Assembly: GCF_013314535.1 (NCBI RefSeq)
Contig: NZ_JABUAE010000031.1
Span: 1-58,954, forward strand
Origin: Bacillus sp. Xin1
Lineage (GTDB): Bacteria; Bacillota; Bacilli; Bacillales; Bacillaceae_G
Length of the DNA stretch: 58,954 bases
Direction of reading: 5' to 3'
This document shows positions 11,601 through 19,420 of the stretch, one piece after another (position 1 is the stretch's first letter; the number at the start of each line of letters is the position of its first letter). The notes under the pieces are model-generated. The model saw only the letters and a program-made list of their open reading frames with translations, did no database searches and had not been told where the DNA came from. The position numbers were made by a program, and so were the translations under genes.

Positions 11601-11867
11601 AGCGACGAGAAGGAGAAGTAAAAAATCAGGCTTTTTACAGAGAGAACCACCTTTTGGCTGGAAGTGGTTTATAAGCGGGTTTTTGAAATGCCCCTTCGAG
11701 TCTTCTGCTGAACAACGAAGAGTTTCGGGGAACGTCATAAGACGCAAAGTAAGCAGAAGCGGTATAAACCGTTATCATGATGAGTTTGAGGCTGTATTTA
11801 GGCCTAAACAGAGTGGAACCGCGCTTATAAGGCGTCTCTGTCAATTTGACAGAGGCGTCTTTTTTTA
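11601..11867 (+). promoter_or_regulatory. T-box riboswitch, cysteine specifier, with terminator
   Basis: The leader has the T-box sequence GAGTGGAACCGCG at 11811-11823, which base-pairs with the uncharged tRNA acceptor end. A terminator stem (11831-11842 with 11847-11858) and a T run follow. In stem I, 5' bases near 11604-11613 can pair with 11693-11703. An AGTA loop element lies at 11617-11620, and the specifier codon reads TGC (Cys) at 11689-11691 in the context GAAA-TGC-C. An AG-rich distal region lies near 11638-11675. Uncharged tRNA-Cys should permit read-through into cysE-cysS. Confidence 0.93.
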
Positions 11868-12126
11868 TACCATGTAAATAAGGTGAGGGTATAAGTTTTT
11901 GTACAGATGGATAAAGCCTAGGTAACAAATAAGATTTTAATTGGTGGTTATTTTCTTTATTTCTCACTAATTATGAACGTTCACTAATCGGACCTTTACG
12001 GATGGTCTATCTCTAAATTAACTCTTTTGTTGTTGTTAAATGTTGAGGTGGAAGTAGGATTGTCCGCGAATAGCGAGGTAAATCAGTTCACTCAGAAAAG
12101 TAGCCCATAAAGGGGAGGGGACATCG
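11868..12126 (+). other. Unassigned leader between T-box and cysE
   Basis: These 259 bases lie after the T-box terminator and before cysE. I see no convincing open reading frame, terminator or promoter. A GGGGAGGGG ribosome binding site for cysE stands at the end. Confidence 0.5.
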
Positions 12127-12792
12127 ATGTTTAAGAGGCTTCGAGAAGATATTGAAGTCGTTTTTGAACAAGATCCAGCGGCGCGAAGTTATTTCGAGGT
12201 CATTTTAACTTACTCTGGATTACATGCAGTTTGGGCACACCGAATTGCACATGCCTTTTATAAACGGGATTTTTTCTTTATTGCACGTTGGATTTCACAA
12301 GTTAGTCGTTTCTTTACCGGTATTGAGATTCATCCGGGAGCCACAATTGGTCGTCGTTTTTTTATTGATCATGGTATGGGGGTTGTTATTGGGGAGACGT
12401 GTGAAATCGGAGACAATGTAACAATTTATCAAGGAGTTACATTAGGTGGTACAGGGAAAGAAAAAGGAAAAAGGCATCCAACAATCCAAGATAACGTACT
12501 TATTGCGACTGGCGCAAAAGTACTCGGATCCATTACAGTTGGGGAGAATTCTAAAATTGGTGCAGGATCTGTTGTATTGAAAGAAGTTCCTGCGCATTCG
12601 ACAGTTGTAGGTATACCTGGTCGAGTCGTAATTCAAAATGGAGTAAAGATAGGTCAGGAATTGAACCATTCAGATCTGCCAGATCCAATTTTTGATAAAT
12701 TAAAAGTGATGGAAGCTGAACTTGAGAAATTAAAAAAGCAACTGGGAGTAAAAGTGGAAAGGAAGGATGAAAATGACTATTCACATTTATAA
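12127..12792 (+). CDS. cysE: Serine O-acetyltransferase
   Basis: CysE acetylates serine with acetyl-CoA to give O-acetylserine, the cysteine precursor. The 221-aa protein has an N-terminal helical region, then left-handed beta-helix hexapeptide repeats (about 65-165). These include I-H-P-G-A-T-I-G and the catalytic-region [11 protein letters not shown]. The ribosome binding site AAAGGGGAGGGG is strong. Its last 20 bases overlap cysS, and both lie behind the cysteine T-box, so cysteine synthesis and tRNA-Cys charging respond together to tRNA-Cys charging. Confidence 0.97.
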   Translation: MFKRLREDIEVVFEQDPAARSYFEVILTYSGLHAVWAHRIAHAFYKRDFFFIARWISQVSRFFTGIEIHPGATIGRRFFIDHGMGVVIGETCEIGDNVTIYQGVTLGGTGKEKGKRHPTIQDNVLIATGAKVLGSITVGENSKIGAGSVVLKEVPAHSTVVGIPGRVVIQNGVKIGQELNHSDLPDPIFDKLKVMEAELEKLKKQLGVKVERKDENDYSHL

Positions 12793-14170
12793 TACGTTAA
12801 CACGTGAGAAAGAGGAGTTTGTTCCTTTAGAAGAAAATAAAGTGAAGATGTATGTATGCGGACCGACAGTATACAACTATATTCATATCGGAAACGCAAG
12901 ACCGCCTATGGTATTTGATACAGTACGTCGCTACCTGGAGTATAAAGGCTATGAAGTGCAGTATGTTTCCAATTTTACGGATGTAGACGATAAGTTAATT
13001 AAAGCAGCAAATGAATTAGGAGAAGATGTTCCGACAATTGCAGATCGCTTTGTTGAAGCGTACTTTGAAGATGTAACTGCATTAGGTTGCAAGCGCGCTA
13101 CGGTTCATCCTCGTGTAACAGAAAATATGGATATCATTATTGAGTTTATTGAGGAACTTGTGAAAAAAGGATATGCATATGAGTCTGAAGGCGATGTTTA
13201 TTACAAAACAAAGGAATTTGAAGGTTACGGTAAATTATCACATCAGCCAATTGCAGACCTGCGCCATGGTGCACGTATTGAAGTTGGGGAAAAGAAACAA
13301 GATCCGCTTGATTTTGCCTTATGGAAGGCAGCGAAAGAAGGAGAAATCTTCTGGGAGAGCCCTTGGGGCAAAGGTCGTCCAGGATGGCACATTGAATGCT
13401 CTGCAATGGCGCGTAAATATTTAGGTGATACAATTGATATTCATGCTGGTGGGCAAGATTTAGCATTCCCTCACCATGAAAATGAGATTGCACAATCAGA
13501 AGCATTAACTGGAAAAACATTTGCACGTTACTGGATGCATAATGGATATATTAATATTAACAATGAGAAAATGTCTAAATCATTAGGGAACTTCATTTTA
13601 GTTCATGACATTATTAAGGAATATGACCCGCAGTTAATTCGTTTCTTTATGTTATCTGTACATTATCGTCATCCAATCAACTTTAGTGAAGAGTTATTAC
13701 AGAGTACAAATAATGGATTAGAGCGCATTAAAACAGCTTATGGTAACTTAAAGCACCGTATGGAAAGTAGCACAGATTTAACAGACCATAATGAAAAATG
13801 GTTAGCTGAAATAGAGAAATTCCAGTTAGCATTTGAAGAAGCGATGAACGATGATTTCAATACAGCAAATGCAATAACTGAGTTATATAATTTAGCAAAC
13901 CATGCAAATCAATATCTATTGGAAGAACATACATCAAAAGCTGTAATTGAGGCGTATGTAAAACAGTTTGGAACGTTATTTGGTATTTTGGGATTAGAGT
14001 TAACAAAAGAAGAGTTGCTTGACGAAGAGATTGAGGCATTAATTCAAAAACGTATTGAGGCTCGTAAAAACCGCGACTTTGCACTGTCTGATCAAATTCG
14101 TGATGATTTAAAAGAGCGTAATATTATTTTAGAAGATACCGCCCAAGGTACAAGATGGAAAAGAGGATAA
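12773..14170 (+). CDS. cysS: Cysteinyl-tRNA synthetase
   Basis: CysS charges tRNA-Cys. The 465-aa class I enzyme has the zinc-site start V-C-G-P-T-V (about 27-32), the HIGH motif Y-I-H-I-G-N-A-R, zinc ligands in W-H-I-E-C-S-A-M, and K-M-S-K-S-L-G-N near 266-273. An in-frame ATG at 12767 directly abuts the GGAAGG ribosome binding site, so 12773 (6-nt spacing) is preferred. It overlaps cysE by 20 bp, and mrnC starts 2 bp after the stop. Confidence 0.97.
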   Translation: MTIHIYNTLTREKEEFVPLEENKVKMYVCGPTVYNYIHIGNARPPMVFDTVRRYLEYKGYEVQYVSNFTDVDDKLIKAANELGEDVPTIADRFVEAYFEDVTALGCKRATVHPRVTENMDIIIEFIEELVKKGYAYESEGDVYYKTKEFEGYGKLSHQPIADLRHGARIEVGEKKQDPLDFALWKAAKEGEIFWESPWGKGRPGWHIECSAMARKYLGDTIDIHAGGQDLAFPHHENEIAQSEALTGKTFARYWMHNGYININNEKMSKSLGNFILVHDIIKEYDPQLIRFFMLSVHYRHPINFSEELLQSTNNGLERIKTAYGNLKHRMESSTDLTDHNEKWLAEIEKFQLAFEEAMNDDFNTANAITELYNLANHANQYLLEEHTSKAVIEAYVKQFGTLFGILGLELTKEELLDEEIEALIQKRIEARKNRDFALSDQIRDDLKERNIILEDTAQGTRWKRG

Positions 14171-14172
14171 GC

Positions 14173-14580
14173 ATGATTGATGCAAAGCAATTAAACAGCT
14201 TAGCGTTAGCATATATGGGTGATGCGGTATATGAACAATATATCCGCTATCACCTTCTTCAAAAAGGAACGGTTCGTCCTAACCAATTACATCGTTTAGG
14301 GACAAGCTTTGTTTCGGCGAAAGCACAAGCGAAAGTTGTTTATCATTTACTAGAAACAGCATTTTTGACAGAGGAAGAAGAAGCAGTCTTAAGAAGAGGA
14401 CGTAATGCGAATTCGGGTTCTGTTCCTAAAAATACGGATGTGCAAACATATCGCTATAGTACTGCTTTTGAGGCATTGCTTGGTTATCATTATTTATTGA
14501 ACAATAGCGACAGATTAGAGGAACTTGTATATAAAGCAATTGATGTTTTAGAAGCGAAGGAAGGGGGCGCATCAATATGA
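14173..14580 (+). CDS. mrnC: Mini-ribonuclease III
   Basis: MrnC matures 23S rRNA ends in Firmicutes. The 135-aa protein is an RNase III catalytic domain without the double-stranded RNA-binding domain, as is normal for the family. The catalytic G-D-A-V-Y-E segment lies at about 16-21 and a conserved A-F-E-A-L-L-G-Y acidic motif is further on. An upstream in-frame ATG at 14155 would overlap cysS; the ATG at 14173 with AGAGGAT ahead gives the usual family length. It overlaps rlmB by 4 bp. Confidence 0.93.
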   Translation: MIDAKQLNSLALAYMGDAVYEQYIRYHLLQKGTVRPNQLHRLGTSFVSAKAQAKVVYHLLETAFLTEEEEAVLRRGRNANSGSVPKNTDVQTYRYSTAFEALLGYHYLLNNSDRLEELVYKAIDVLEAKEGGASI

Positions 14581-15320
14581 GTAGTGAATATATTATCGGA
14601 CGTAACCCTGTAATTGAAGCGTTACGATCAGGAAGAGATATTAATAAAATCTGGATTGCAGAAGGTGCAGCTAAAGGACAAGTACAAATTGTATTAGCGT
14701 TAGCGAAAGAAAATAAAATTATTTTACAACATGCACCAAAGAAGAAATTAGACCAACTTGTTGAAGGGAATCACCAAGGGGTTATTGCACAGGTAGCGGC
14801 CTATCAATATGCAGAATTAGAGGATTTATTTGAAGCAGCAGCTAAACGGAATGAAGATCCGTTCTTCTTAATTCTAGATGAAATTGAAGACCCGCATAAC
14901 TTAGGTTCTATTATGCGTACGGCAGATGCAACAGGCGCACATGGGATTATTATTCCGAAAAGAAGAGCTGTTGGGCTTACAGCATCAGTTGCAAAAGCTT
15001 CAACAGGGGCAATTGAATATATTCCTGTTGCTCGTGTGACAAACTTATCTCGAACAATTGATGATTTAAAAGAGCGCGGTCTTTGGATTGCGGGTACAGA
15101 TGCAAGAGGGAAAACAGATTATCGTAATTTAGATGGTAATATGCCGATTGGATTAGTAATCGGTAGTGAAGGAAAAGGTATGAGCCGTATTATTGGTGAA
15201 AAATGTGATTTCTTAATCAACTTGCCAATGGTTGGTAAAGTTACATCCTTAAATGCTTCAGTAGCTGCAAGTCTGTTAATGTATGAGGTATATCGTAAAC
15301 GCCACCAAATTGGTGAGTGA
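14577..15320 (+). CDS. rlmB: 23S rRNA (guanosine-2'-O)-methyltransferase RlmB-type (SpoU family)
   Basis: This 247-aa SPOUT enzyme should 2'-O-methylate rRNA; the exact target here is inferred from homology. The N-terminal substrate-binding domain (about 1-75) has [10 protein letters not shown]. The three SpoU motifs follow: [11 protein letters not shown] (about 104-114), G-S-E-G-K-G-M (about 197-203) and S-L-N-A-S-V-A-A (about 224-231), which form the knotted SAM site. Its start overlaps the mrnC stop (ATGA), a sign of coupling. Confidence 0.94.
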   Translation: MSSEYIIGRNPVIEALRSGRDINKIWIAEGAAKGQVQIVLALAKENKIILQHAPKKKLDQLVEGNHQGVIAQVAAYQYAELEDLFEAAAKRNEDPFFLILDEIEDPHNLGSIMRTADATGAHGIIIPKRRAVGLTASVAKASTGAIEYIPVARVTNLSRTIDDLKERGLWIAGTDARGKTDYRNLDGNMPIGLVIGSEGKGMSRIIGEKCDFLINLPMVGKVTSLNASVAASLLMYEVYRKRHQIGE

Positions 15321-15322
15321 AA

Positions 15323-15835
15323 ATGAATGATATCTTAATCGTTGATGGTTATAACATTATTGGGGCTTGGAGAGACTTGAAAAAATTAAGGGATGTAGAT
15401 TTACAGGCATCAAGGGACGCGCTAATTGATAAAATGGCGGATTATCAAGGTTACACAGGAACAAGAGTAATGATTGTATTTGACGCTTATACAGTTCAAG
15501 GTATTGAAAAGAAAATGAAGCAATCACGTGTTGAAGTTATTTTCACAAGAAAGAATCAAACCGCGGATGAAAAAATTGAACAGCTCGCGATTGAACTTCG
15601 TAATATTAATACACAAATTTATGTTGCGACTTCTGATTATACGGAACAGTGGGTTATTTTTGCGCAAGGAGCGCTTAGGAAGTCAGCCCGTGAACTAGAA
15701 ATAGAAGTGCAGGCCATGGAACAACAAGTGCGCCATCAAACGCAAGAGGTAAAAGAGAAGCAACCAGCTATGCGAACGATATTTAGCAAAGATATTACAG
15801 AAAAATTAGAAAAATTAAGGCGAGGAGAGCGTTGA
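15323..15835 (+). CDS. yacP: NYN domain ribosome-associated endoribonuclease (YacP/Rae1)
   Basis: The B. subtilis homologue Rae1 cuts mRNAs in the ribosomal A site. The 170-aa protein has a PIN-like NYN fold opening with I-L-I-V-D-G-Y-N-I-I, with acidic residues such as D in V-F-D-A-Y (about 51-55) and the S-D-Y-T segment (about 110). The C-terminus is helical and charged. The start at 15323 is preferred over a GTG at 15317, because GGTGAG is correctly spaced. It closes the mrnC-rlmB-yacP RNA-processing group. Confidence 0.9.
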   Translation: MNDILIVDGYNIIGAWRDLKKLRDVDLQASRDALIDKMADYQGYTGTRVMIVFDAYTVQGIEKKMKQSRVEVIFTRKNQTADEKIEQLAIELRNINTQIYVATSDYTEQWVIFAQGALRKSARELEIEVQAMEQQVRHQTQEVKEKQPAMRTIFSKDITEKLEKLRRGER

Positions 15836-15839
15836 AGCA

Positions 15840-15869
15840 TTGACGCTCTTCAGGCGCTTACTGTATAAT
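15840..15869 (+). promoter_or_regulatory. SigA promoter of sigH
   Basis: TTGACG (15840-15845), an 18-bp spacer and TATAAT (15864-15869). The -35 sits in the right arm of a 9-10 bp inverted repeat (15825-15834 with 15841-15850) that also spans the yacP stop. In B. subtilis, sigH is driven by SigA and repressed by AbrB; no AbrB site can be recognised by eye. Confidence 0.75.
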
Positions 15870-15902
15870 ATTTCTAAATAAATAGCGGTCGGAGGGATAA
15901 AA

Positions 15903-16562
15903 GTGGAAACAGGCTTCGTAAGTACCAACAACGTTACGTTTCGCGATTTAGAGGATGAGGCAATAGTTGAGTTAGTTCGAAAAGGTAATATTGATGCTCT
16001 TGAATATTTAATTCACAAGTACAAGAACTTTGTTCGCGCAAAATCAAGATCGTATTTTTTAGTAGGTGCCGATCGGGAAGATATTGTTCAAGAAGGTATG
16101 ATTGGATTATTTAAAGCCATTCGTGATTATAAAGAGGACAAGCTATCTTCTTTTAAAGCATTCGCTGAATTATGTATTACTCGTCAAATTATTACTGCTA
16201 TTAAGACAGCAACGAGACAAAAACATATTCCTTTAAATTCGTATGTTTCTTTAGACAAACCGATTTACGATGAGGAATCTGATCGTACGCTATTAGATGT
16301 TATTTCAGAAGCAAAGGTGACTGATCCTGAAGAGATGATTATTAGTCAGGAAGAATATACCGACATAGAACTAAAAATATCTGAATTATTAAGCGATTTA
16401 GAAAGAAAAGTCCTTTCTTTATATTTAGATGGACGTTCTTATCAAGAGATCTCAGAGCAGTTAAACAGGCATGTAAAGTCTATTGATAATGCCTTGCAGC
16501 GTGTAAAAAGGAAGCTAGAACGATATATGGAAATGAGAGAAAATACAACTTTAAACTCATAG
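15903..16562 (+). CDS. sigH: RNA polymerase sigma-H factor
   Basis: SigH (Spo0H) directs early stationary-phase and sporulation-onset transcription. The 219-aa protein has sigma region 2 (about 20-95), with D-I-V-Q-E-G-M-I-G-L-F-K-A-I-R-D-Y typical of region 2.2-2.3. Region 4 follows (about 150-210), with a helix-turn-helix around Y-Q-E-I-S-E-Q-L. The start codon is GTG with GGAGGGAT ahead. A terminator follows the gene, so it forms a single-gene unit. Confidence 0.96.
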   Translation: METGFVSTNNVTFRDLEDEAIVELVRKGNIDALEYLIHKYKNFVRAKSRSYFLVGADREDIVQEGMIGLFKAIRDYKEDKLSSFKAFAELCITRQIITAIKTATRQKHIPLNSYVSLDKPIYDEESDRTLLDVISEAKVTDPEEMIISQEEYTDIELKISELLSDLERKVLSLYLDGRSYQEISEQLNRHVKSIDNALQRVKRKLERYMEMRENTTLNS

Positions 16563-16570
16563 TATGTGTC

Positions 16571-16605
16571 GCAGGGGAGAAGGTGATTCTCCTGCTTTCT
16601 TTTTG
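16571..16605 (+). terminator. Terminator after sigH
   Basis: A GC-rich stem with one bulged G (16571-16581 with 16587-16595) is followed by TTTCTTTTT. Confidence 0.85.
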
Positions 16606-16627
16606 TAATGTAGTAAGTGGCATGTCA

Positions 16628-16657
16628 TTGACATTGTCTTTTATTGTATGATACATT
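16628..16657 (+). promoter_or_regulatory. Promoter of rpmG-secE
   Basis: A perfect TTGACA (16628-16633), an 18-bp spacer and an extended -10 TG-A-TACATT ending at 16657. Confidence 0.7.
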
Positions 16658-16692
16658 TTTAGGGACATAATGTTACAAGGTTGGTGTAACAA

Positions 16693-16839
16693 ATGAGAAA
16701 AAAAGTTGTACTCTCATGTGAAGAGTGTAAGAATCGAAACTACTCCACAATGAAAGATACGAGCTCAGTAGAGCGACTTGAGATAAAGAAATTTTGTAAA
16801 ACATGCAATATGCATACAGTTCATAAGGAAACAAAATAA
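16693..16839 (+). CDS. rpmG: 50S ribosomal protein L33 (zinc-binding form)
   Basis: L33 is a small protein of the large subunit near the E site. The 48-aa product was read directly from the sequence. It has two CxxC pairs (C9/C12 and C35/C38), the zinc-containing C+ form; Bacillus species usually also carry C- paralogues elsewhere that replace it under zinc limitation. AAGGTTGGTG precedes the ATG. It lies directly before secE, as is usual in Firmicutes. Confidence 0.93.
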   Translation: MRKKVVLSCEECKNRNYSTMKDTSSVERLEIKKFCKTCNMHTVHKETK

Positions 16840-16871
16840 ATAATTGAAACAATACACTGGAGGTCCCGTAA

Positions 16872-17051
16872 ATGCGTTTGACGAACTTTTTCGGCGATGT
16901 AGGTCGCGAAATGAAAAAAGTAAGTTGGCCTAAGAAAGATGAATTACTCCGTTCGACAGCTACTGTTATTGCGACAGTTGTGTTTTTTGCAGTTTTCTTC
17001 GCGGTAGTTGACATGGGTATTTCTTCTTTAATTCGGTTAATTCTTGGTTAA
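16872..17051 (+). CDS. secE: Preprotein translocase subunit SecE
   Basis: SecE stabilises the SecY channel. The 59-aa product has the short single-span form typical of Firmicutes. An amphipathic N-terminal helix contains the conserved K-K-V-S-W-P-K motif (15-21), and one transmembrane segment spans about 30-56. GGAGGTCC precedes the ATG. It lies between rpmG and nusG; secY is 26 kb downstream. Confidence 0.95.
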   Translation: MRLTNFFGDVGREMKKVSWPKKDELLRSTATVIATVVFFAVFFAVVDMGISSLIRLILG

Positions 17052-17054
17052 TTC

Positions 17055-17085
17055 TTGAATAAGAAGCACTTATCCATGATATAAT
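17055..17085 (+). promoter_or_regulatory. Candidate nusG promoter with extended -10
   Basis: A perfect extended -10 TG-A-TATAAT (17077-17085), with TTGAAT (17055-17060) as a -35 at a long 19-bp spacing. It lies just after the secE stop and before a terminator-like hairpin. Confidence 0.6.
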
Positions 17086-17105
17086 GTTATTTATACGAAC
17101 TGTGT

Positions 17106-17130
17106 AAAAGCCCGATGAACGGGTTTTTTC
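17106..17130 (+). terminator. Terminator or attenuator between secE and nusG
   Basis: A 9-bp stem (17106-17114 with 17120-17128, core GCCCG/CGGG) has an ATGAA loop and six T residues. Flanking bases 17102-17108 and 17132-17138 could extend the pairing. It lies 15-20 nt downstream of the predicted nusG transcription start, so it could attenuate nusG as well as end rpmG-secE mRNA. Confidence 0.7.
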
Positions 17131-17182
17131 ATTTGCACAAAAAAATGTACGTCAGGGAGGGAAGGACGCTCGTCCTAAATGA

Positions 17183-17716
17183 ATGGAAAAAAGTTGGTAT
17201 GTTGTCCATACTTATTCTGGATATGAAAATAAAGTAAAAGCAAACCTAGAGAAACGTGTAGAATCAATGGGAATGCAAGATAAAATTTTCCGTGTTGTTG
17301 TTCCAGAAGAAGTAGAAGTAGAAATGAAAAACGGAAAAGAAAAATTAACAAAAAGAAAAGTATTTCCAGGTTATGTATTAGTGGAACTAATTATGACTGA
17401 TGATTCTTGGTATGTTGTTCGTAATACACCGGGCGTAACAGGTTTTGTTGGATCTTCTGGATCAGGATCAAAACCATCTCCTTTATTAGAGGAGGAAGTT
17501 GTTACCATTATGAAACATATGGGAATGGACAATGAAGTGGTTGATTTTGACTTTGAACTTCATGAAACAGTACGTGTAAATGAAGGGCCATTCGCGAACT
17601 ATACAGGTGCAATCGAAGAGATTGACATGGAAAAACAAAAGATAAGAGTGCTTGTAGATATGTTTGGTCGTGAAACACCGGTCGAGCTGGATTTCCACCA
17701 AATTGAAAAATTATAA
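17183..17716 (+). CDS. nusG: Transcription elongation and pausing factor NusG
   Basis: NusG binds RNA polymerase and modulates pausing and termination. The 177-aa protein has the NGN domain (about 1-110) starting W-Y-V-V-H-T-Y-S-G-Y-E, with F-P-G-Y-V-L-V in the middle. The KOW domain (about 125-175) contains V-N-E-G-P-F-A-N-Y-T-G. The GGGAGGGAAGG ribosome binding site is unusually far (about 17 nt) from the ATG, and a small hairpin (17163-17176) fills the gap. Candidate promoter and attenuator lie upstream. Confidence 0.96.
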   Translation: MEKSWYVVHTYSGYENKVKANLEKRVESMGMQDKIFRVVVPEEVEVEMKNGKEKLTKRKVFPGYVLVELIMTDDSWYVVRNTPGVTGFVGSSGSGSKPSPLLEEEVVTIMKHMGMDNEVVDFDFELHETVRVNEGPFANYTGAIEEIDMEKQKIRVLVDMFGRETPVELDFHQIEKL

Positions 17717-17724
17717 AATGAAAC

Positions 17725-17753
17725 TTGAAATGAATTGTAAAAAGTGATAATAT
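17725..17753 (+). promoter_or_regulatory. Promoter of rplK-rplA
   Basis: TTGAAA (17725-17730), a 17-bp spacer and an extended -10 TG-A-TAATAT ending at 17753. Confidence 0.65.
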
Positions 17754-17766
17754 CTTTTAAGTCAGT

Positions 17767-17793
17767 ACGTCTTCGGTAACGGAGACGTTTTTT
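17767..17793 (+). terminator. Terminator or attenuator in the rplK leader
   Basis: A 9-bp stem (17767-17775 with 17780-17788) capped by a GTAA tetraloop is followed by a T run. It begins about 7 nt after the predicted rplK transcription start and may also end nusG mRNA. Confidence 0.75.
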
Positions 17794-17829
17794 GAAAAAA
17801 GATTTTATCGTTACAGATAAAATTATGAA

Positions 17830-17861
17830 GTGGGAGGGCAAATCACTGCCCAATTGACCAC
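17830..17861 (+). promoter_or_regulatory. Probable L1-binding mRNA site before rplK
   Basis: GTGGGAGGG at 17830-17838 and CCAC at 17858-17861 can close a stem. An inner hairpin GGGCA/TGCCC (17836-17840 with 17847-17851) competes or stacks. GTGGGAGG...CCAC is the core of the L1-binding region of 23S rRNA, and L1 is known in E. coli to repress the L11-L1 mRNA through such mimicry. Confidence 0.55.
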
Positions 17862-17887
17862 ATCACGGACTTAAGGAGGTGTGTCTC

Positions 17888-18313
17888 GTGGCTAAAAAGG
17901 TAATTAAAATGGTAAAACTTCAAATTCCTGCAGGTAAAGCTAACCCAGCTCCACCAGTTGGTCCAGCATTAGGACAAGCGGGTGTTAACATCATGGGCTT
18001 CTGTAAAGAGTTCAACGCTCGTACAGCAGATCAAGCTGGTCTTATCATTCCTGTTGAAATTACGGTATTCGAAGACCGTTCATTCACTTTCATTACTAAA
18101 ACTCCTCCTGCTGCTGTTCTTCTTAAGAAAGTAGCTGGTATCGAGTCTGGTTCTGGTGAACCAAACCGTAATAAAGTGGCAACTGTTAAGCGTGATAAAG
18201 TACGCGAAATCGCTGAAACTAAAATGCCTGACCTAAACGCTGCTAGCGTAGAAGCTGCAATGCGTATGGTTGAAGGTACTGCGCGCAGTATGGGTATCGT
18301 TATCGAAGACTAA
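17888..18313 (+). CDS. rplK: 50S ribosomal protein L11
   Basis: L11 binds the GTPase-associated centre of 23S rRNA and is needed for RelA activation. The 141-aa protein has the N-terminal domain with the proline-rich [17 protein letters not shown] (13-29), which binds thiopeptides, and the C-terminal rRNA-binding domain. The start is a GTG, chosen because AAGGAGGTG at 17874-17882 is ideally spaced and the family begins M-A-K-K. It forms the L11 operon with rplA. Confidence 0.97.
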
Positions 18314-18334
18314 TTCGATTTGTTTTTTTGTAAA

Positions 18335-18376
18335 AAAGGTTGCGGGTCTGGAATTCCAATTCGCAACCTTTATTAT
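18335..18376 (+). terminator. Terminator-like hairpin between rplK and rplA
   Basis: A 10-bp stem (18335-18344 with 18362-18371) encloses a 17-nt loop that contains GGAATTCC. The T tail is weak, so partial termination or an mRNA end-stabilising structure is more likely than a full stop. Confidence 0.55.
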
Positions 18377-18449
18377 CGTAAATGAGTATCGTTTTTAAAT
18401 AAATGGATGGGCGCACATCCTCGGGATTTCCCGGAATGAAGGCGTAAAC

Positions 18450-18475
18450 GTGGGAGGTTATTCCGCTAAAACCAC
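18450..18475 (+). promoter_or_regulatory. Probable second L1-binding mRNA site before rplA
   Basis: GTGGGAGG at 18450-18457 and CCAC at 18472-18475 repeat the motif found before rplK. Two further hairpins lie upstream (GGATG/CATCC at 18405-18420 and CGGG/CCCG at 18422-18433). The site lies directly on the rplA ribosome binding region, as expected for L1 autoregulation. Confidence 0.55.
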
Positions 18476-18494
18476 ATTCAAGGAGGAAATAAAC

Positions 18495-19187
18495 ATGGCT
18501 AAAAGAGGTAAAAAGTACGTAGAAGCTGCAAAGCTTGTTGATCGTGCAACTGCTTACTCTGCAACAGAAGCAGTAGAATTAGTAAAGAAAACAAACACAG
18601 CTAAATTTGATGCAACTGTAGAAGCTGCATTCCGTTTAGGTGTTGATCCTAAGAAAGCTGACCAACAAATTCGTGGTGCAGTTGTTCTTCCACACGGTAC
18701 TGGTAAAGTACAACGTGTATTAGTATTCGCTAAAGGCGAAAAAGCAAAAGAAGCTGAAGCTGCTGGCGCTGACTTCGTAGGCGATACTGATTACATCGGT
18801 AAAATCCAACAAGGTTGGTTCGATTTCGATGTAGTAGTAGCAACTCCTGACATGATGGGTGAAGTTGGTAAACTTGGTCGCGTATTAGGACCTAAAGGTT
18901 TAATGCCAAACCCTAAAACTGGAACAGTTACTTTCGATGTAACAAAAGCTGTTAACGAAATCAAAGCTGGTAAAGTTGAATACCGCGTTGATAAAGCTGG
19001 TAACATCCACGTTCCAATCGGTAAAGTATCTTTCGAAGATGCTAAACTAGTAGAAAACTTCAAAACAATTGCTGACACGCTATTAAAAGTTAAACCAGCT
19101 GCTGCAAAAGGTACTTACATGAAGAACGTAACTGTTGCTTCTACAATGGGACCTGGCGTACGTGTAGACGTTTCTACAATCGCGTAA
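18495..19187 (+). CDS. rplA: 50S ribosomal protein L1
   Basis: L1 forms the mobile L1 stalk that helps release deacylated tRNA, and it is a translational repressor of its own operon in many bacteria. The 230-aa protein has the two-domain L1 fold with the conserved [16 protein letters not shown] motif (about 129-144). The frame is open further upstream, but AAGGAGGAAAT fixes the ATG at 18495. It is followed by the rplJ promoter. Confidence 0.97.
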   Translation: MAKRGKKYVEAAKLVDRATAYSATEAVELVKKTNTAKFDATVEAAFRLGVDPKKADQQIRGAVVLPHGTGKVQRVLVFAKGEKAKEAEAAGADFVGDTDYIGKIQQGWFDFDVVVATPDMMGEVGKLGRVLGPKGLMPNPKTGTVTFDVTKAVNEIKAGKVEYRVDKAGNIHVPIGKVSFEDAKLVENFKTIADTLLKVKPAAAKGTYMKNVTVASTMGPGVRVDVSTIA

Positions 19188-19197
19188 AAATTGGAAG

Positions 19198-19226
19198 TTG
19201 ACTTCATAAAGAAGTTTTAATATAAT
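19198..19226 (+). promoter_or_regulatory. Promoter of rplJ-rplL
   Basis: TTGACT (19198-19203), a 17-bp spacer and a perfect TATAAT (19221-19226), directly after rplA. Confidence 0.85.
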
Positions 19227-19232
19227 CATTTA

Positions 19233-19371
19233 TGTTGTGAATTTAAATAGTGTACCGTAGACAGTAGGGGCCAATTTGGCTTAATTTCCTACCTAGGTGT
19301 TAATATACGAAGCGGAATTCTTTTCTGTGACTATATGCCTCCATGTCTACAACTGGGCATGGAGGTTTTTT
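19233..19371 (+). promoter_or_regulatory. L10 (rplJ) leader with attenuator
   Basis: The long untranslated leader holds a conserved-looking structure: GTAGG (19264-19268) pairs with CCTAC (19288-19292) around a small GCC/GGC helix. A terminator follows (19338-19345 with 19358-19365, then six T). This matches the known Bacillus L10 leader, where the L10-(L12)4 complex binds the mRNA and favours termination. The terminator is 50 nt before rplJ. Confidence 0.88.
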
Positions 19372-19420
19372 AGTGCACTTTCGGTACATCTTCTATATAA
19401 TCTACAGGAGGTGTAATAAC

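Noticed and set aside
11635-11967. 110-codon open frame on the minus strand over the T-box
   Set aside because: It runs through the T-box and its terminator, has no ribosome binding site, and the opposite strand carries a clear RNA element.
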